Shown here: piece after piece, positions 24,490-37,003 of the stretch
How positions within the stretch are numbered: position 1 is the first letter of the stretch
Layout of the letters: each line of letters opens with the position of its first letter
Source: Physcia stellaris
Lineage: Eukaryota; Ascomycota; Lecanoromycetes; Caliciales; Physciaceae
Assembly (NCBI GenBank): GCA_018902385.1
Contig: JABSSW010000001.1
Coordinates: forward strand, 372,001-436,000
Length of the DNA: 64,000 nucleotides
Direction: 5' to 3'
Position numbers and translations under genes: made by a program
Notes under the pieces: generated by a model
Database searches by the model: none
What the model was told of the DNA's origin: nothing
What the model saw: the letters and a program-made list of their open reading frames with translations, nothing else

Positions 24490-26560
24490 TGTTAATCTGG
24501 CTGTTGGATTCGTGGTTGGGCGCACGTTATCGAGCTGGAGGAAACCTCAATGCTTCTACAGTAGATCTTCAGGCACCTCGTGCAGCGATCTCGACACCGT
24601 CTGCGCTGTATGCTGTCGATGGCGGGTGACTGGTTCCTTGGCGTTGTTTTGGTGATTTTCGGTGAGGAGGTTGGCCAGACCGTAACGGGAAGATGAGACT
24701 CTGAGATCTTGGAGGGATATCTTTTCTGGATATTGCTTTCGGTCCGGTAGGCGGAGAAGACGCGCATGTCTGGGCGATGGAGGGCTTCGAAATGAAGGAA
24801 TCGACGCGCTGGTTCTGCATTTGGTTGGAAGAGGTAGACAGTCCTCCAGATAAGCCGATTGGAATATCGAAGTATTAATCAAAGATCCCAATTCCCGACC
24901 AGGCCTTCAAATTCATCAAAGTTCCGTCCGTAACCAGCTGAGGCATCGAATGGCGCAAAAGCCGACAACAAGTCCTCAGTAAGAGAGGCGAATCTGGAAG
25001 CACCCCTTCACCAATACCGATCGTCGATTGTAACCCGTAGTATCGGTTGCAAGGGCGCAGTCCAACTAGTCATAGGCTACTTCAGGCTGCCTGGCACCCA
25101 TCACCTCGAGGATCGAAGGGCGCACCCCAATCTATTGCTTCCGTTCTCTCTTCTCTAACTCCAGCGTCCCTAACATATAAGCGCCTCCATCGACGAGTCG
25201 CTGAATCAACTGCTGCAGGCCCTCGGAGAGTGCTCGATTAGCCATAGAAACTGTGAGGTCTTGGAGATCGAAGACAAATCTTAGTCCATCAAAGAGACGC
25301 CTGGCGACATCTAGGGACTGGTAGAAGTCTCCAGATTCCGGAATGCTTTAAAAGAACGGATCGTGAGCTTCCTCGGTAGATGTACGTGTGACTTGAAATG
25401 TGATATCCTGGTACATCGTGCGCTCTTATTGTCATCTGTAAACATCATTCAATTGACCAGACTTCCCTCGAATACAGTGGGAGACTGCGGCCAATCTACA
25501 AAGACTTTAAAAAGCTTCCCATGATGAATGGTATGCGCCCCTAAAAGTCCTTCGAGCCTGGAAGCAGCTTGGAAGAGCGAGGTTGACCACTCAATCTCCA
25601 TATCCTTGGTTTTCGCTGATAACTTTTTTTTCAGGTATCATATCCCACAAGCGAGCGGTGTGATCCACGACTGAGCTCTCAAGAAGAAATAGAATTCCTA
25701 GGATAGAAAAGGAGCAAAAGCTGTCGATGCTCAGTCAAACCGTCTCCCTTCTCCAAGAAATTCACACCATCCATGAATCCAGTACAGAAGCCATCGTCGA
25801 TTTCCATGTATTGATTATGCCCAGGTATCGAACCCGGCCAAAAAGTCAGTGTACCGGTAGCCAGACTATGACTTGGTGCAGAAGAGCACTACAATATCGA
25901 TGAACCGAAGAATTTCTCGTAGACTCAGTGACAAACACAAAGGAGAAAAGCAAGTCCCAGTGTCCATACCAAGACTGATTCGTCGGATCTGCAGTTATCA
26001 TTACCAGGGAATCATCGCCCGGCCATACAAGGATTTGGCCAGATTACCTCGAAAATCCAACGCCGAAAAGGATCTGCGTATAGAGGATTGTCGATGCATC
26101 GACTAAGGCTTGGAGGGGCTTGGCTGGACTTCCAGTATCCCATGTCAACTCTCCACTACGGTCCAATGCGGCGAAATCCTTCTTCGGACTTCGAGGGCGA
26201 GCAGGAAAATGGCCTTTGCTGGTTTATTGCGGGGAGGAGATACCGCTTCGTGCCTTACGATGCACCTAACAAATTCTTCGGCCTAGATACTACTTGCCCT
26301 CGCTTCCCTCTTCGTCAATGTTGATGTTCACCTTTCGGTATCAGACTAGCCAGGTATATTTATCCACCTCGGAATACAAGCAAATAGTAAATTTGGCAGC
26401 AGTCTTGTCCTCGATACATAGATCGCCATGACGGGGTTAAAGAGCGGTCCTGACCGACGATTAGCAGCTATGGTGAAGGCAAGGGAAAAGCGGTCAATCA
26501 AGGTATCACCAACGATTCGCCAGCGACAGGAAGAAAGATGAGTGTGCATCGTTCCAGAAT
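24490..26560 (-). pseudogene. Decayed protein-coding segment, family unknown
   Basis: Minus-strand frames across about 2 kb carry long runs that read like one protein but are split by stops and frame changes. In order from the upstream end they include DRFSLAFTIAANRRSGPLFN, RSGELTWDTGSPAKPLQALV, GQILVWPGDDSLVMITADP, TLTFWPGSIPGHNQYMEIDD, MEIEWSTSLFQAASRLEGLL, GAHTIHHGKLFKVFVDWPQS, LFDGLRFVFDLQDLTVSMAN and APFDASAGYGRNFDEFEGLV. Some breaks may be introns, but I counted more stops than plausible introns explain. No catalytic motif or transposon hallmark is clear. The best reading is an inactivated fungal gene with its N-terminus near 26560. An unsolved multi-exon gene is the alternative. Confidence 0.35.
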
Positions 26561-26833
26561 CCTTTGTGAATTCTGCGCAAGTAAAGCATAGGGGATGTAA
26601 TGTGAGCCCTTTTCATGAGTCAAAAGCCATTCTATTACGCCCTCGCTTCAGTATTTGAATGATTAGCACCCAGACTGCATACAAAGGTACGTATCACAAG
26701 TACAAATCGCAAACCGCATGCTAGATCGAGGACGCTGTATCGCAATAAGCAGAAACAAACAAGTAGAGTAGAACAAGCAGTGGCGAATTCTCCCTCATCA
26801 GCACCCACACTCCGCAAACGGAAGGAGGAAGGG

Positions 26834-27424
26834 CTAGATCCCCTTAACAACCATGGTCCGCTCACTATTCAACTTATCAGCATTGCGCTCATGGCTCTCC
26901 TTCTTGCAGTCCTCCAGCCCCGTGCACTTGTGGTCCTCCAACATCCTATGCTTGCCGCAGAAGTGCCCTTGGCAGAAGGAGCAGTCTCCTACGATGCGCT
27001 GGGCAGGCTCTTTGCAGTCTTTGTGCGTGCAGCGGACTTTCTTAGGTGCGCCACCCTTGCTAGGTGCTATTACGTTGAGAGTGGCGGAAGGCGGGATGGA
27101 GAGCGATTCCAGGGTGGAAGTGATGTTGGTTGTAGTGGTAAGGTGCTTGCCTGCATGAACGAGACGGAGGTCGGTAGGGGGAACAGAGGTGCGGAGAGAG
27201 AGGAGTTGACGGAGGGTGGTTATCGTTGTGTTTGGGGGAACATCGAGGGGGATAGCTATGAAATCGTTATTAGCGGAGGCGTTCCAATGCTACTCGTCTC
27301 AGGGAAGCCTTAACGTACTTTCGCCAGAAAGAAGCTTGACGAAGATTTGATGACTACCTGCTAGAGCCTTTTCTGGTGCAGATGTCGACGAGGCGTTGGA
27401 GGATGATCGTGAGGTACGCATCAT
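26834..27424 (-). CDS. Ubiquitin-like / AN1-type zinc-finger protein
   Basis: Two exons (27424-27319, 27255-26834; GTACGT donor, TCATAG acceptor) encode 175 residues. A short Ser-rich leader is followed by a ubiquitin-like fold (about 26-100: QIFVKLLSGETIPLDV, TITTLRQLLSLRT, LRLVHAGKHL, TLESLSIPPSATLNVI). The AN1 zinc finger spans 111-146, with ligands C111, C116, C127, C130, C135, H138, H144 and C146 in the expected spacing, inside VRCTHKDCKEPAQRIVGDCS and FCGKHRMLEDHKCTGLEDC. A helical tail follows (ESHERNADKLNSERT). Proteins of this type bind ubiquitin or Cdc48/proteasome partners in stress-related protein quality control; the exact partner here is inferred. The gene is hard to see unspliced because a competing frame on the other strand is longer. 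Confidence 0.88.
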
Positions 27425-28544
27425 GAGGTTGCTGAAAGTGAGGGAGAATAAGAGAGCCGCAAGTCAAGCTTGCAGAATTTAGGCAGTGGAAGAGGTGATG
27501 TCGTCTTATGTGAAACAAGGGCGTCGACCTGGGGTTTGGCTGATTCCGAAAAGCTTGAGGCAGTAAGCAGATGTCGGGGCGGTAGGTTTGGAATAGACGT
27601 TCAAAGGCTTTGAACTTGTAGAAGTTGATACTTGTGTTTAAGTATCTTTTTTAATAAAGAGACTTGGAAGGGTGATGAAGGAAACAATGAGAGAGATGGA
27701 GGTGCGGGAGGAGTGATCTAAGTAAGTCAATGTCGGGAAGGGGCCGTGTGTTCTGACTTTTTCGATCGGGAGTGATATTAGTCAGGAGAGGCAAGGACTT
27801 TGAGGTCGGTGATGCGAGAGACAAGTCACACCTAGGTCGAGTCGAGCTAGAGATCAGTGTTGGACCGCATGACATGTGGCTGGCGCGAAGTCGTTCGCCT
27901 GCAATGGGCGATTAAAGCCACGCTGCAAGGGCATCTGGCTAGCTGGCTCTAGAATAGTACCGAATCTCAAAGAGCACATGCCTCGCTTCTATCCTAGCGA
28001 GCTGGCTAGCCACAGACCCGGAGAAGCCTTCGAAAAAGGAAAAGGAAATCTCTCGGACCACCGATAAGGTAGAAGTGTTGGAATAAAGCATAGAGTAAAA
28101 GATGAATAGAGAAGCAGGAGATGTAATGGAGGCACAGGAAACTGGTGAACCTATCGCACTGTGAGCACAAAGGAGGTGCTCGGTGCTACCCTGTGGCTTT
28201 TCCTCGATCCCAAGGAACGATTGTGCTAGCTGTTGCATGCCGAAAACTCTTCATTGATGGAAATAAGAAGTCCGAGCCTCTGTAATTGGATTAGTGAGAG
28301 CACACTCGTGGTTGAATCTTACTCGAGAAGAATTTGATGACAGGACTTGCAGAGGATGAGGAGACGTCGTCGTCACGCATGCTTTGAACAGGGATATTAG
28401 GGTTGTGAAACAGCCAGTTTAGGGTTAACAGTGCTCAACCCAACTCGAGCGAGCCGAGGTCCGTCACCAGAAACTCCAGCATACCTTAAGAGAGTGTAGC
28501 TACTCGCAAGCTCTATTACATCAATTGTCAGCCTCTTCCACGCC
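27425..28544. other. Divergent promoter region (AN1 gene / GPI11)
   Basis: Nearly 1.1 kb between two divergent starts. The small frames on both strands (such as 27651-27875 and 27939-28238) show no recognisable features. Confidence 0.5.
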
Positions 28545-29663
28545 ATGGACATCCCACCCTCTTCCACCTCAACAACAACAACCACCGACACCCCCGCGCT
28601 TCCCAGCAAATCCCGCAAAATAACCCCTGTCTCCCAACCAATCCCCATCCTCGCAACACCCCTCTCGCGGTCCTACGCCCACATCCACCCCATCGCCCTC
28701 CTCTCCCTCTCCTACGCGTGCTTCCCATCCCTCGTCTCCGACCCCGTTCCCACACTCCTCTCCTCCCTCCTCCCCCTCTCAGCACTCCAACTCAGCTACA
28801 CAATCCTCTGCCTCCCCCCACACAGCACGCGCAACAGCCGAAGCCGCGAAGCCACCAGCGAGAAGCCGACCGGAAGCGTACCAGCAAAACGAGCAAAGAA
28901 GCACGACGCAGGCCGAGAAAAAGAACGAGAAAGCCCACGACCAGGCCCCCGCAAACGGCCAACGCCGAAGAAAGACACCTCAGACCCGCCCTTGAGCTCC
29001 CGAATAGTCGTACGCACCCCTCCCATACCTCCGATATCCAGCTAACCTCCATCCAGCCCGCTCTCCTCTCCCTCCTCCTAACGCTCACCCTCGTGCCCCC
29101 GATCCTCTTCGCCATCCTCGTCCTCTTCGGCGCGCCCCTCACCACCCACCTCCCACATACCTACCTCCTCGCAACACACATCGCGCTGCTCACCGCTCTC
29201 CCACTGTTCTACGTCCATGGCGTCGATGGGAGGATGTGGAGGGAGGTCAGCGGCGCCGCGCTGCCGGGGGACGAGGTGTGGGGCGGGGCGGTGGGGACGG
29301 TGTTGGGCGCGTGGGTAGGGGCGGTGCCTATCCCGTTGGATTGGTATGTTTCCTTGTTTCTTTGTTGCGTCTCTTTGGCTTGTGTGGGGGTTTGGGTTGA
29401 ACCTGGGGGGATGGGAGAGGCTCGAAAGAAATTGAGGGCGTTGAGCTTGGTGGGATGGGAGAGGCTTGAAGAAAATTGAGGGTGGGACGTGAGGAGACGG
29501 GGAGATCGAGAGGACAAAGAAATGCTAACGTGCTCATCGATATAGGGACCGCGAATGGCAGAAATGGCCCGTGACGATCGTGACGGGGGCGTATGTTGGG
29601 TGGTTCATAGGTAGGTATGTAGGTGGGTATTTACTGCGGGGGCGAAGGATCGAATTTGATTGA
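28545..29663 (+). CDS. GPI11: GPI-anchor ethanolamine-phosphate transferase stabilising subunit GPI11/PIG-F
   Basis: Three exons (28545-29009, 29057-29343, 29546-29663) give 289 residues. The N-terminal half has a Thr-rich start, two membrane helices ([35 protein letters not shown]) and a highly charged loop ([20 protein letters not shown]). The C-terminal half has three or four helices and the PIG-F signature text [53 protein letters not shown] and [19 protein letters not shown]11 partners with Gpi7 and Gpi13 in the ER membrane, where they add ethanolamine phosphate to the GPI core. Intron 1 is short (47 bases); a closer acceptor would leave only 32 bases. The W codon at the second junction restores the diagnostic [12 protein letters not shown]. 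Confidence 0.93.
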
Positions 29664-30039
29664 AGTCTTTACCTGGTCCAATTCATCGCATATATGTTGG
29701 CTTGAACAATCACATACGCCTGTTGAAGGACACGAAAAGCCATTGTAGACCAGGCGTGTTCGTTACCAGCACGTATTCCCATTGAGCGGTTTGCCCGCTG
29801 CCGGAAAACGCTCGTAGGCATATAACTCGAGACATAATGGTTCCGAACTTGAAAGCATCACAATCTCATGATCCTCGCGGATTGGTATCCATGATCAATG
29901 TTGACGAGCAATTCCGCAACCTCTGCAGCCCATCAACTAGGTAGGCGTATCCGTAGCCATACTCGATCGAATGGGCCAACTTCGCAAAGTGATCCGAGTC
30001 TCTTATCCCGCTGCCCCTCCATTGCCACGCTGCTCAGTC
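29664..30039. other. Convergent intergenic region
   Basis: The 3' ends of GPI11 (+) and the phosphodiesterase gene (-) face each other here. No gene or strong hairpin is seen. Confidence 0.5.
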
Positions 30040-31262
30040 TCAGCACTTCCTCTTACTCTTCACCTGTCCGCCAAGCCCAACTCCTCCAGCCCTCGCTCTA
30101 AAGATCCCTCCAAAGATCATGATCATGCAATTAAACCATATCACCTGGAAAAGCTGCTCCCACGTCATCTTCCCCAGCGCCCTATCTCCCTTCTCCCACT
30201 GCTCACAGACCTCGATGAATTTCTTAGGGTCGTCGGTGATCACGCCGTCGACTTGGCGATCGATGCTCCAGCGCATGAAATAATCCTCATTGACGGTCCA
30301 CACATACAGTGGCCGGTTCTTGGCTTTGAGGTTTCGGATGTAGGAGGTGCCACGAGGGCCCATGAGAGACTTTTGAAGGGAATTGAAGGATATGTTGGGG
30401 AGAGCGAGGAATTGGCGGGCGTAAGATATTGTGAAGCCGATGTGTGTGATGGAGTAATCGGGGAGGTACTGCGTGCAGAGGGAGAGATATTTGGCGGCCC
30501 AGACGCCGAGGACGAGGCGTTTGGACCATGGATTTGAGGGCGAGGGTGGAACGAGGGATATTGTGTGCGCGATGAGGCGCATGATCTTTTCCGGGTCATT
30601 GGTTATCTATCCAGCTTGTCAGATTGTTGGACCCCAGGTAAATAGGCAAAACAGGTAAAAGATACCTTTATGTCTAGTAGTAACCATATATGCTCCGAGC
30701 CAGGTTTCGCTAGGTATTCGAGGAGGTCCTGCAATCGAGGCATTGGCTGATGAGGAGCTCTAAGCGTTCGCTGTTGGCTGAGATAGTCCCAATCGCAATC
30801 ACTGATCGTCTCGTCTTTGCCGAAACATCGTTTTAGTGTGGCATCCTATATGTCAAGGTCAGAGTATGCCATGTTTGGTGGTCTTCAAGCCCTTACGTGG
30901 GAGAGTACTACAACGTCGTCTTTCGATATATGTAGATCCGTCTCAAGCGCATGGGCGCCGACTTTCACTGCCCCCTCAAAGGCTCCCATCGTGTTTTCCG
31001 GTTGCTCTGCTTTGTATCCTCGATGGGCGATGACTTGCGGCATCTTCTCTCCACTCTTGGTTTTTCGTGCAAAGGTCCATGATGCTACAAGGTCAGTCAA
31101 TCCAAGACGAGGTCATTCCCTTCACATACATGAAGGGGACAAGACATCTTCGCGAAGGACCGGTACTTCTGCAAGTGTGTCGTATACTTTCTCCTCGAGT
31201 AGGAAAGGTGGAAGGAGAAACGGTGGAATCGTCTTCTGCAAAACAGGCTTTGCAACGTTCAT
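30040..31262 (-). CDS. Glycerophosphodiester phosphodiesterase family protein, tail-anchored
   Basis: Four exons (31262-31130, 31084-30897, 30845-30666, 30606-30040) give 355 residues. The ATG at 31262 follows an in-frame stop. The GDPD core begins IAHRGYKAEQPENTMGAF (catalytic His/Arg) and ALETDLHISKDDVVVLSHDA (metal-binding Glu/Asp). It continues with TLKRCFGKDETISDCDW, HQPMPRLQDLLEYLAKPG, IWLLLDIK, PLYVWTVNEDYFMRW and VDGVITDDPKKFIEVCEQW. A hydrophobic C-terminal segment (QVIWFNCMIMIFGGIF) could anchor it in a membrane. The family cleaves glycerophosphodiesters; the yeast relative Pgc1 is a tail-anchored phosphatidylglycerol phospholipase C, and this layout matches it. That substrate is inferred, not shown. 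The first exon has no recognisable domain. Confidence 0.88.
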
Positions 31263-32670
31263 GGCTGCGACTATCCAATGGAGGTTTCACTCCACTCTTT
31301 GCAGGAATATATGAGATAGTTGATGAGAAGGTGGAATTGTGGAATGTGGAAGACGGTGCATGTATCCTTGAGAGAGCAGGCGAATGGGCTTGAGGTGTAA
31401 AATTTACGGAGAAAAGAATAGAGATCTTGAAGGTCTATGTAAGGGCATCGGCAAGGGAGCATGCTCACGCTTCAGGGTGCTGAGAGACGGGTAGGGTAAG
31501 CTATGGCAGGCGCCAAGCGAATGATTCTCGAAACAATCACTGCCGCATGATGCGCCAGAGGCGGCGGCCTGACTAGATGAGGTATGGGATGTCAAGTGCC
31601 GTCCATATGCTACTACTACCTGCGGCCTGGTGTCTGGAAGGAAAGTGGATGGATGGCGAGGAGGACCGAGGTCGAAAAGGAGGGAGTCCATGCAGCCGGC
31701 AACCTTCATGCGTTTGATACGGTCACTAGTCGCTCGTCTGTTGACACACTCGCAGTCTGACAGCTTGCATGCTTCCGAAAAGGACCTTGAGTAATCTATC
31801 GAGAAGCATACTGTAGTCGAGCGTTGCGAGAGAGGATTGAAGGTTGGCAGAGAGCTTCCAGTCAGCACGGGCATCTCACACGGCTTGCCCGAACCTCGAT
31901 CTCACGGCTTTTTAGCGTTAGACCAAGCTTCAGCCAGATCTCCCTCGTCAAATCAACATTCATTGCGATTCTGAAACGGGATGCCTGGATCCCAATGGGG
32001 GAGGGTGGCTGGAGTACCATAAGTATTTGCGGATTACTTAGTACTGACGTGTCACTGCGTGACACCATCTATCAAGGGTCTACTGTACCTCTTATCTGCT
32101 TCCTTCGCACGCTGCATGGCTTGACTAAGTAAATCCTGTTACTCTTCTGAGCAGTGCTGTGAGCTGTCAAAGGTGCATGGCTGACGAGAGGCACGAACTG
32201 AAGAAGCCTTCGCGCCCGGATGAACACAAGTGCCCATTTAAAAACGAAGAGACGGTACGTATCTCGTCTTAGGGGAAATCATCAATCAACCTCCAGTTTC
32301 TTTCGTACCCCAAGTAGGACATTCCAAACACTGATCGACAACACGATGAACGACCGGCATTCGTTAATGCTAAAATCCAGGGAAGCAACTTTCGCCCTAA
32401 TTGATATATAGCCACAGAAGTAGCATTTTCGATGACTTACGCTTTGACGCTATTCTGCCTGAGGAACAGTGTGATGATACGGTCCAGCCAAGGAAAATAT
32501 TATGTCTATACTATACAGCTGGTATATTCAGATTAACGCTATTGGCCAAGCAGTAAGGAGGACATCCAGGTTATCAAACTTTGGCTGCTGTAGCTCGTCA
32601 GTGCCCTGCTAAACGCCTCGCTTCAATATGCATGCGGTATCATCGTCAAAGTCATCGCAGTAAAAGATTA
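31263..32670. other. Intergenic region
   Basis: About 1.4 kb. The first part is the promoter of the phosphodiesterase gene and the last part is the 3' region of the b561-type gene. A 156-codon minus-strand frame (31874-31404) has no domain, signal or membrane segment, and I judge it spurious. Confidence 0.45.
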
Positions 32671-35188
32671 TCACGTGAAATCAACAGTTGCCCCTGCTCT
32701 GCCTTCCTTTGCCAATTTAGCCTGCGCTCTTTCTGCTCTCCTTCTCCGTCGGTTATTGGCGTAATCGGCGCTGTTCTCTGTGCCTGTTATGTTTCCATCA
32801 TATGTTCCGGGACTGCCTACGCTGCCAGCTGTCCCTGGCGGTCGAGGCGAGCCCTCAGGAATCGGTGGCGGGGGCGGGAGAGGGACTTGCAAATTAGACT
32901 GTTGTGGCTGCTGCTGTGCCAGTTTTGCAGCAGCTAATCGTTCACTCTCGAGACGCATTTGCTCCGCTTGCTGTCGTTCCAGAGCCTCGGTCCTGCGCCA
33001 CCGATCGCCGCCAGTATCACTTATAGAACTAGCACTACCCCGTCTACGGCGTCCATTGCGGTCCCGCGACTTGCGGCGTGCCTCTCGTTCTGCGGCAGCT
33101 TCTTCTTCAGGAAGACGGCGGAGTGTCACATGACGGCCATCGCTGTGCATCTTGACTTTTACACTGACCGGCGGCGAACCCACACTGTCGCCTCCACTGC
33201 CTGATTGATGGCGTGATCGATCACGGAGTCTGGACGCTTCAGCGGCGGCAAGACCCGCTGCTGCACCGCCAGCAACTGCCACATCAGTGGCATCTCGTCC
33301 ACCGCGTCGAGGGCGTGGTTGGTGAGACGCGCTGGACTCCGAGTCCGAGTAATTTTGATGAAGTATTCCCTGGGGATCGGGCGGGATGGGAGGCATGGTG
33401 ACTGGGGCCTGCTGACCTAGAGGAACAGCGGGTGCTGCACCAGTCATTACAGGGTTGTTCGCCCCAAGAGTGGTGTTGCTTGGAGGAGGGAGTGGCTGTG
33501 TAACATTATGTTGGGATGTAAGTGGCGGCTGTTGCTGATTTCTGTTGAATTGCTGAGTGCTAGTTCCAGGGAAGACGCCTGCAGGTACTGGAGGTATAGG
33601 ATTGCCGAGTATTGGCCCAGTGCCAGGATAGGGATCTGAATCTTCATTAAAGCTCGCGTTTGTCACTGATCCATGGCGGCCGTGATGCCTATGCCTGCGA
33701 GGAGTCCCGTCCCCAGTCAAACGCTGATTCCTTTCCCGATCTCGCCGTTCATCCTCTAGCCGCTGATCTATTCGTTTCTGCTCTTTTCTTTCACGCCTCT
33801 TCTTGAAGATGTTGCGGGCAAGGCCAAATGCGCCTAAGCCAGCGACTGCATCTCTTACGCCGTGGCCATTTCGACCTTCTTGGCTAGCACTCATAAGGCT
33901 GCTGTATGTCATCGAGCTTGAACTTCGACGGTGATGGAGAGGTTGATTCAGGGGATGCTGGCCGCTTGGTACTGGTCGGTTTTGGTCGATACGAGTAACG
34001 CTGTTACCACCGTTGATTGGAACCTCTCCACCAAGAGGAGGACCGTAATCCTCCACATCACTGTCACGATCATCATCTCTCCTTCTATTGAAGAGGCTTC
34101 TAGCAGCTGCGGCTGTTCCGCCTACAGCTCCAATCTTGAAGAGTCGGTCTCGCCATCCTCCTCGCCGCTCTTCATCTTGATCGTATTTCTCGTCATCAAC
34201 GTAAGAGCCCGAATGTCTTCGCGAGCCAACTACTTCTGGTCTGTCATATCGATCTCGACTCTTTGATCGGTTTCGCAACTTGTTAGCAAGAGCTGCTATT
34301 CCAATACCTGCTGCACCTCCCTTCAGGATGTCCCCTTTGCGAGAGCTCCGCCGACGATCCTCGATTACGCTACCGGTACCATAGCTGTATCGGCTGTCAT
34401 AGTCGCTACCAGCTCTTCGTTCCGCCAGGTACGTCAAAATGAAAAAGATCAATAACAGGGCAAAAGCAACCAACGTATACAGGATAAAGAGTACAGCGGG
34501 AGATCCGTAAAGTGTCAGACCCAGGGGTATCTGTGCAAGTCCTAGCAATGCAATCATACGGCCTGACCAATGATGAACCTATCACATGTTAATTTGAATA
34601 CAGCGCAGTCTAGACGACTGAGCTTACCATTGCTGTCAGTGGGGTATGCAGTGTTCTCCTTTTCCTATCCTTTCGATTCACCCACCATCCACTAATGGCC
34701 TGCCAAAGGACCAAGACGTATATTGCCAATCCAATGCCATGATGAGGATTGGACAAACTTCTTTTTGGCCCCACGGCGAACCATCCAAGGACGAACACGA
34801 CCGTTGTAAGAAGCACAGTCAGTATTTGAAGCCAGATGTGTATATGGATGGCCCGCCTGGTGTTCCTGGTGTGGAAGCGCAGAGTGAAGATAGCTGCGGG
34901 TACGATGAAGAGGAACACAATCGCCGCGATGACTCCATGAGCTCGAATGAGGCTATGATATCCGGGCATTTCGCGAAAGCGATTACCCATTCCTAATCAT
35001 TTAGCCACATGCTACCTATCTGAAGAATGCGTCTTACCGTTGAACCGCATGGTATCGAAGTTCAGTCCCACGAGATTCGGCAAAAGAAAAGTGTTCCTTT
35101 CAGTGTCCCATGTGCCATCTCCTACGTAGAGAGTGTTCGAAGAATATGTGCTGCTTCCAGCAGGCGCGAGCTGCGGCGAAGGGGACAT
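32671..35188 (-). CDS. Cytochrome b561/ferric reductase-type membrane protein with long basic tail
   Basis: Three exons (35188-35038, 34992-34628, 34578-32671) give 807 residues. The short N-terminus (GDGTWDTERNTFLLPNLVGL) lacks a full DOMON domain. Five helices follow with b561-like histidines: SLIRAHGVIAAIVFLFIVPA, RRAIHIHIWLQILTVLLTTV, LSNPHHGIGLAIYVLVLWQA, VHHWSGRMIALLGLAQIPLG and AVLFILYTLVAFALLLIFFI. The remaining ~590 residues are cytosolic and disordered, rich in Arg/Ser/Asp/Pro, with repeated RRR/RDR patches and a possible coiled segment (ERQQAEQMRLESERLAAAKL). b561 proteins carry electrons across membranes between ascorbate-like donors and iron or other acceptors. The haem-ligand His pattern suggests electron transport, but the acceptor and the role of the tail are unknown. 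Confidence 0.85.
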
Positions 35189-37003
35189 GATTGAGGTCGG
35201 CCGTTGGCACGCCCTAGAGCAGGAGCAAAACTAGGCAAGCCCAGCACTGGAGATGCTTAGATCTCCAAATATTGAAGGCCTACCATGCGACAGCTTCAGA
35301 GCGCTACTGTGGCCTCGTAGTGGCGGACAATCGAGCGGACTCTAGATTCTTGATCTGTGCAGGAACTTTGTCAGTCAGTAATCGTTTGGCTAATCGGTAG
35401 GGACCCAGAATCTGGTCTGAAAATGAAGAACACCTCTTCTTGATATTTGGAGGGCAAAGGATTAGAGTGTAGTTGGTCCAGGATCTTGGTTTGCTCAACT
35501 CCGTGGGCAAAGCAGGCTTTGGGCTGGCGCCGTAACAAAAAGATTGGTGGGACAACCAGGCACGTGACCTTATCGTTATCGCTTTTCATATAAATCCTTC
35601 GAGCCCCTCTACAAGGTACCATACATTTATTACAGTAGATGTAGCTGGATCATCTTTCTCTTTTCTGAAGGGACATTGCCGAGACCACTTGTAGGCATCT
35701 AAAGGTACTGACTATATCTATCGAACCAAATTTCACGAGGATACGAGCGTCAGAACCCAGCGCTCTCAGAATCCATCTACGTGGTGGCCCATAGCTTTAG
35801 ATTGAATCCCATGTGCCATCACAATCTTTATGTCTCTTCTGACTAGTTCACCCAGTTTGACCTTTTCATGCCGATAGCTCCTTTTTTTGGCTTTTCCTAT
35901 CTGTTGAAATCCCACCCTCGTTTCTTCATCCATCGCAATCATAGGCAGAATTTAACTTCGCCTTTCCGCAATATTTGTGCAGAATTGATAGTTGCCTGTC
36001 TGTAAGTCTTGACGAGTTGGTGTGATCGTAAGTGGCGATCTATCTATCTGGGATTAACGACATAAATGCTCAAGATATGTCTAAGTAGGATGAGAGAAGT
36101 TCAGGACTCTCAATGGAGTGATCGTACTGTGACGATCCATTATTGGGCAGAGACGAATAATGCTCAATTCTGGAGCACTTCAAGTACTAAAAACTCTGAA
36201 GGCGCCCAATGCTTCCAATATTGCACATGTTGTGGCCAGTTATGGAGTACCAAGATGTGCTTTCCATCTCCATAATGGCCAACCAAACGGGGTGAATAAC
36301 AAGTCTCGAACGAAATCATAAGAGAAATTTCCCGTGCGCAATTTCAAAGCTTCGTTACAAAGCCAGCAGACTATGATCTTTCCATAAAGACGGGTAGACA
36401 ATCCTCAAGTCGCGGGTCTGTACCATACCTCGCATACTTTAGCCAGGGGTGACAGAGGGCTACATTCGGACTCTTCCACTATTTGACGCCCATCCAGCAA
36501 GCTAGAATGTGTAGTACAAAGATACAGAAAAAGTGCTTACCATTGCTGTCATCCGTATCAGGGCGCTGCTCAATGCACAAGCAACGGTTGAAGGTACACC
36601 CCCGAATAATTGTTCGCTTCTGGAATCTGGAATCCAGCTGCATCTCGGGATGAGCTACTGCACGTGAACAAGCCTTACCCCAAATCTCCTAGTCTAATTC
36701 ATGAACAACCAGTCAGCGTCCAAGCGAGGCCTCACGGCGAAGGAGCTGGCGGTTACCATGCAGCTTCAGACCGGTTATTGGCGCTCGAGTCCGTGGTCGA
36801 AAAGCTTCGATGATGACCTGCAGGCCGAAAACGAGGTCTGCGGCGGGACCTCGTGCGACGACCTCCTCTTCTTGCCAACTTGCTCTTACGAGTTGAGCAT
36901 CGTGAGAGTCAGACACGAAGGAGAGAAAGCATTAATCCCCTGGTGCTGATCGATCTCGACATCGGACGAAACCAAATAGCCCGACTCTCGAATAACCGTG
37001 GCC
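35189..37003. other. Intergenic region
   Basis: About 1.8 kb between divergent genes. The small frames at 36066-36275 (+) and 36610-36949 (+) show no domain or signal. Nothing else recognised. Confidence 0.45.

Noticed and set aside
25873-26106. Plus-strand frame with a faint resemblance to retrotransposon polyprotein text
   Set aside because: The resemblance is only a few residues; the minus strand of the same stretch reads much better as a decayed ordinary protein, and no terminal repeats flank it.
26780-27313. 177-codon plus-strand open frame
   Set aside because: It is antisense to the spliced AN1 zinc-finger gene, whose ubiquitin-like fold and zinc ligands are complete.
31404-31874. 156-codon minus-strand open frame
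   Set aside because: No domain, signal peptide, membrane helix or splice partner, and composition like the surrounding non-coding sequence.
36610-36949. Two overlapping plus-strand frames
   Set aside because: No recognisable features; lies in the promoter region of the four-helix membrane protein.
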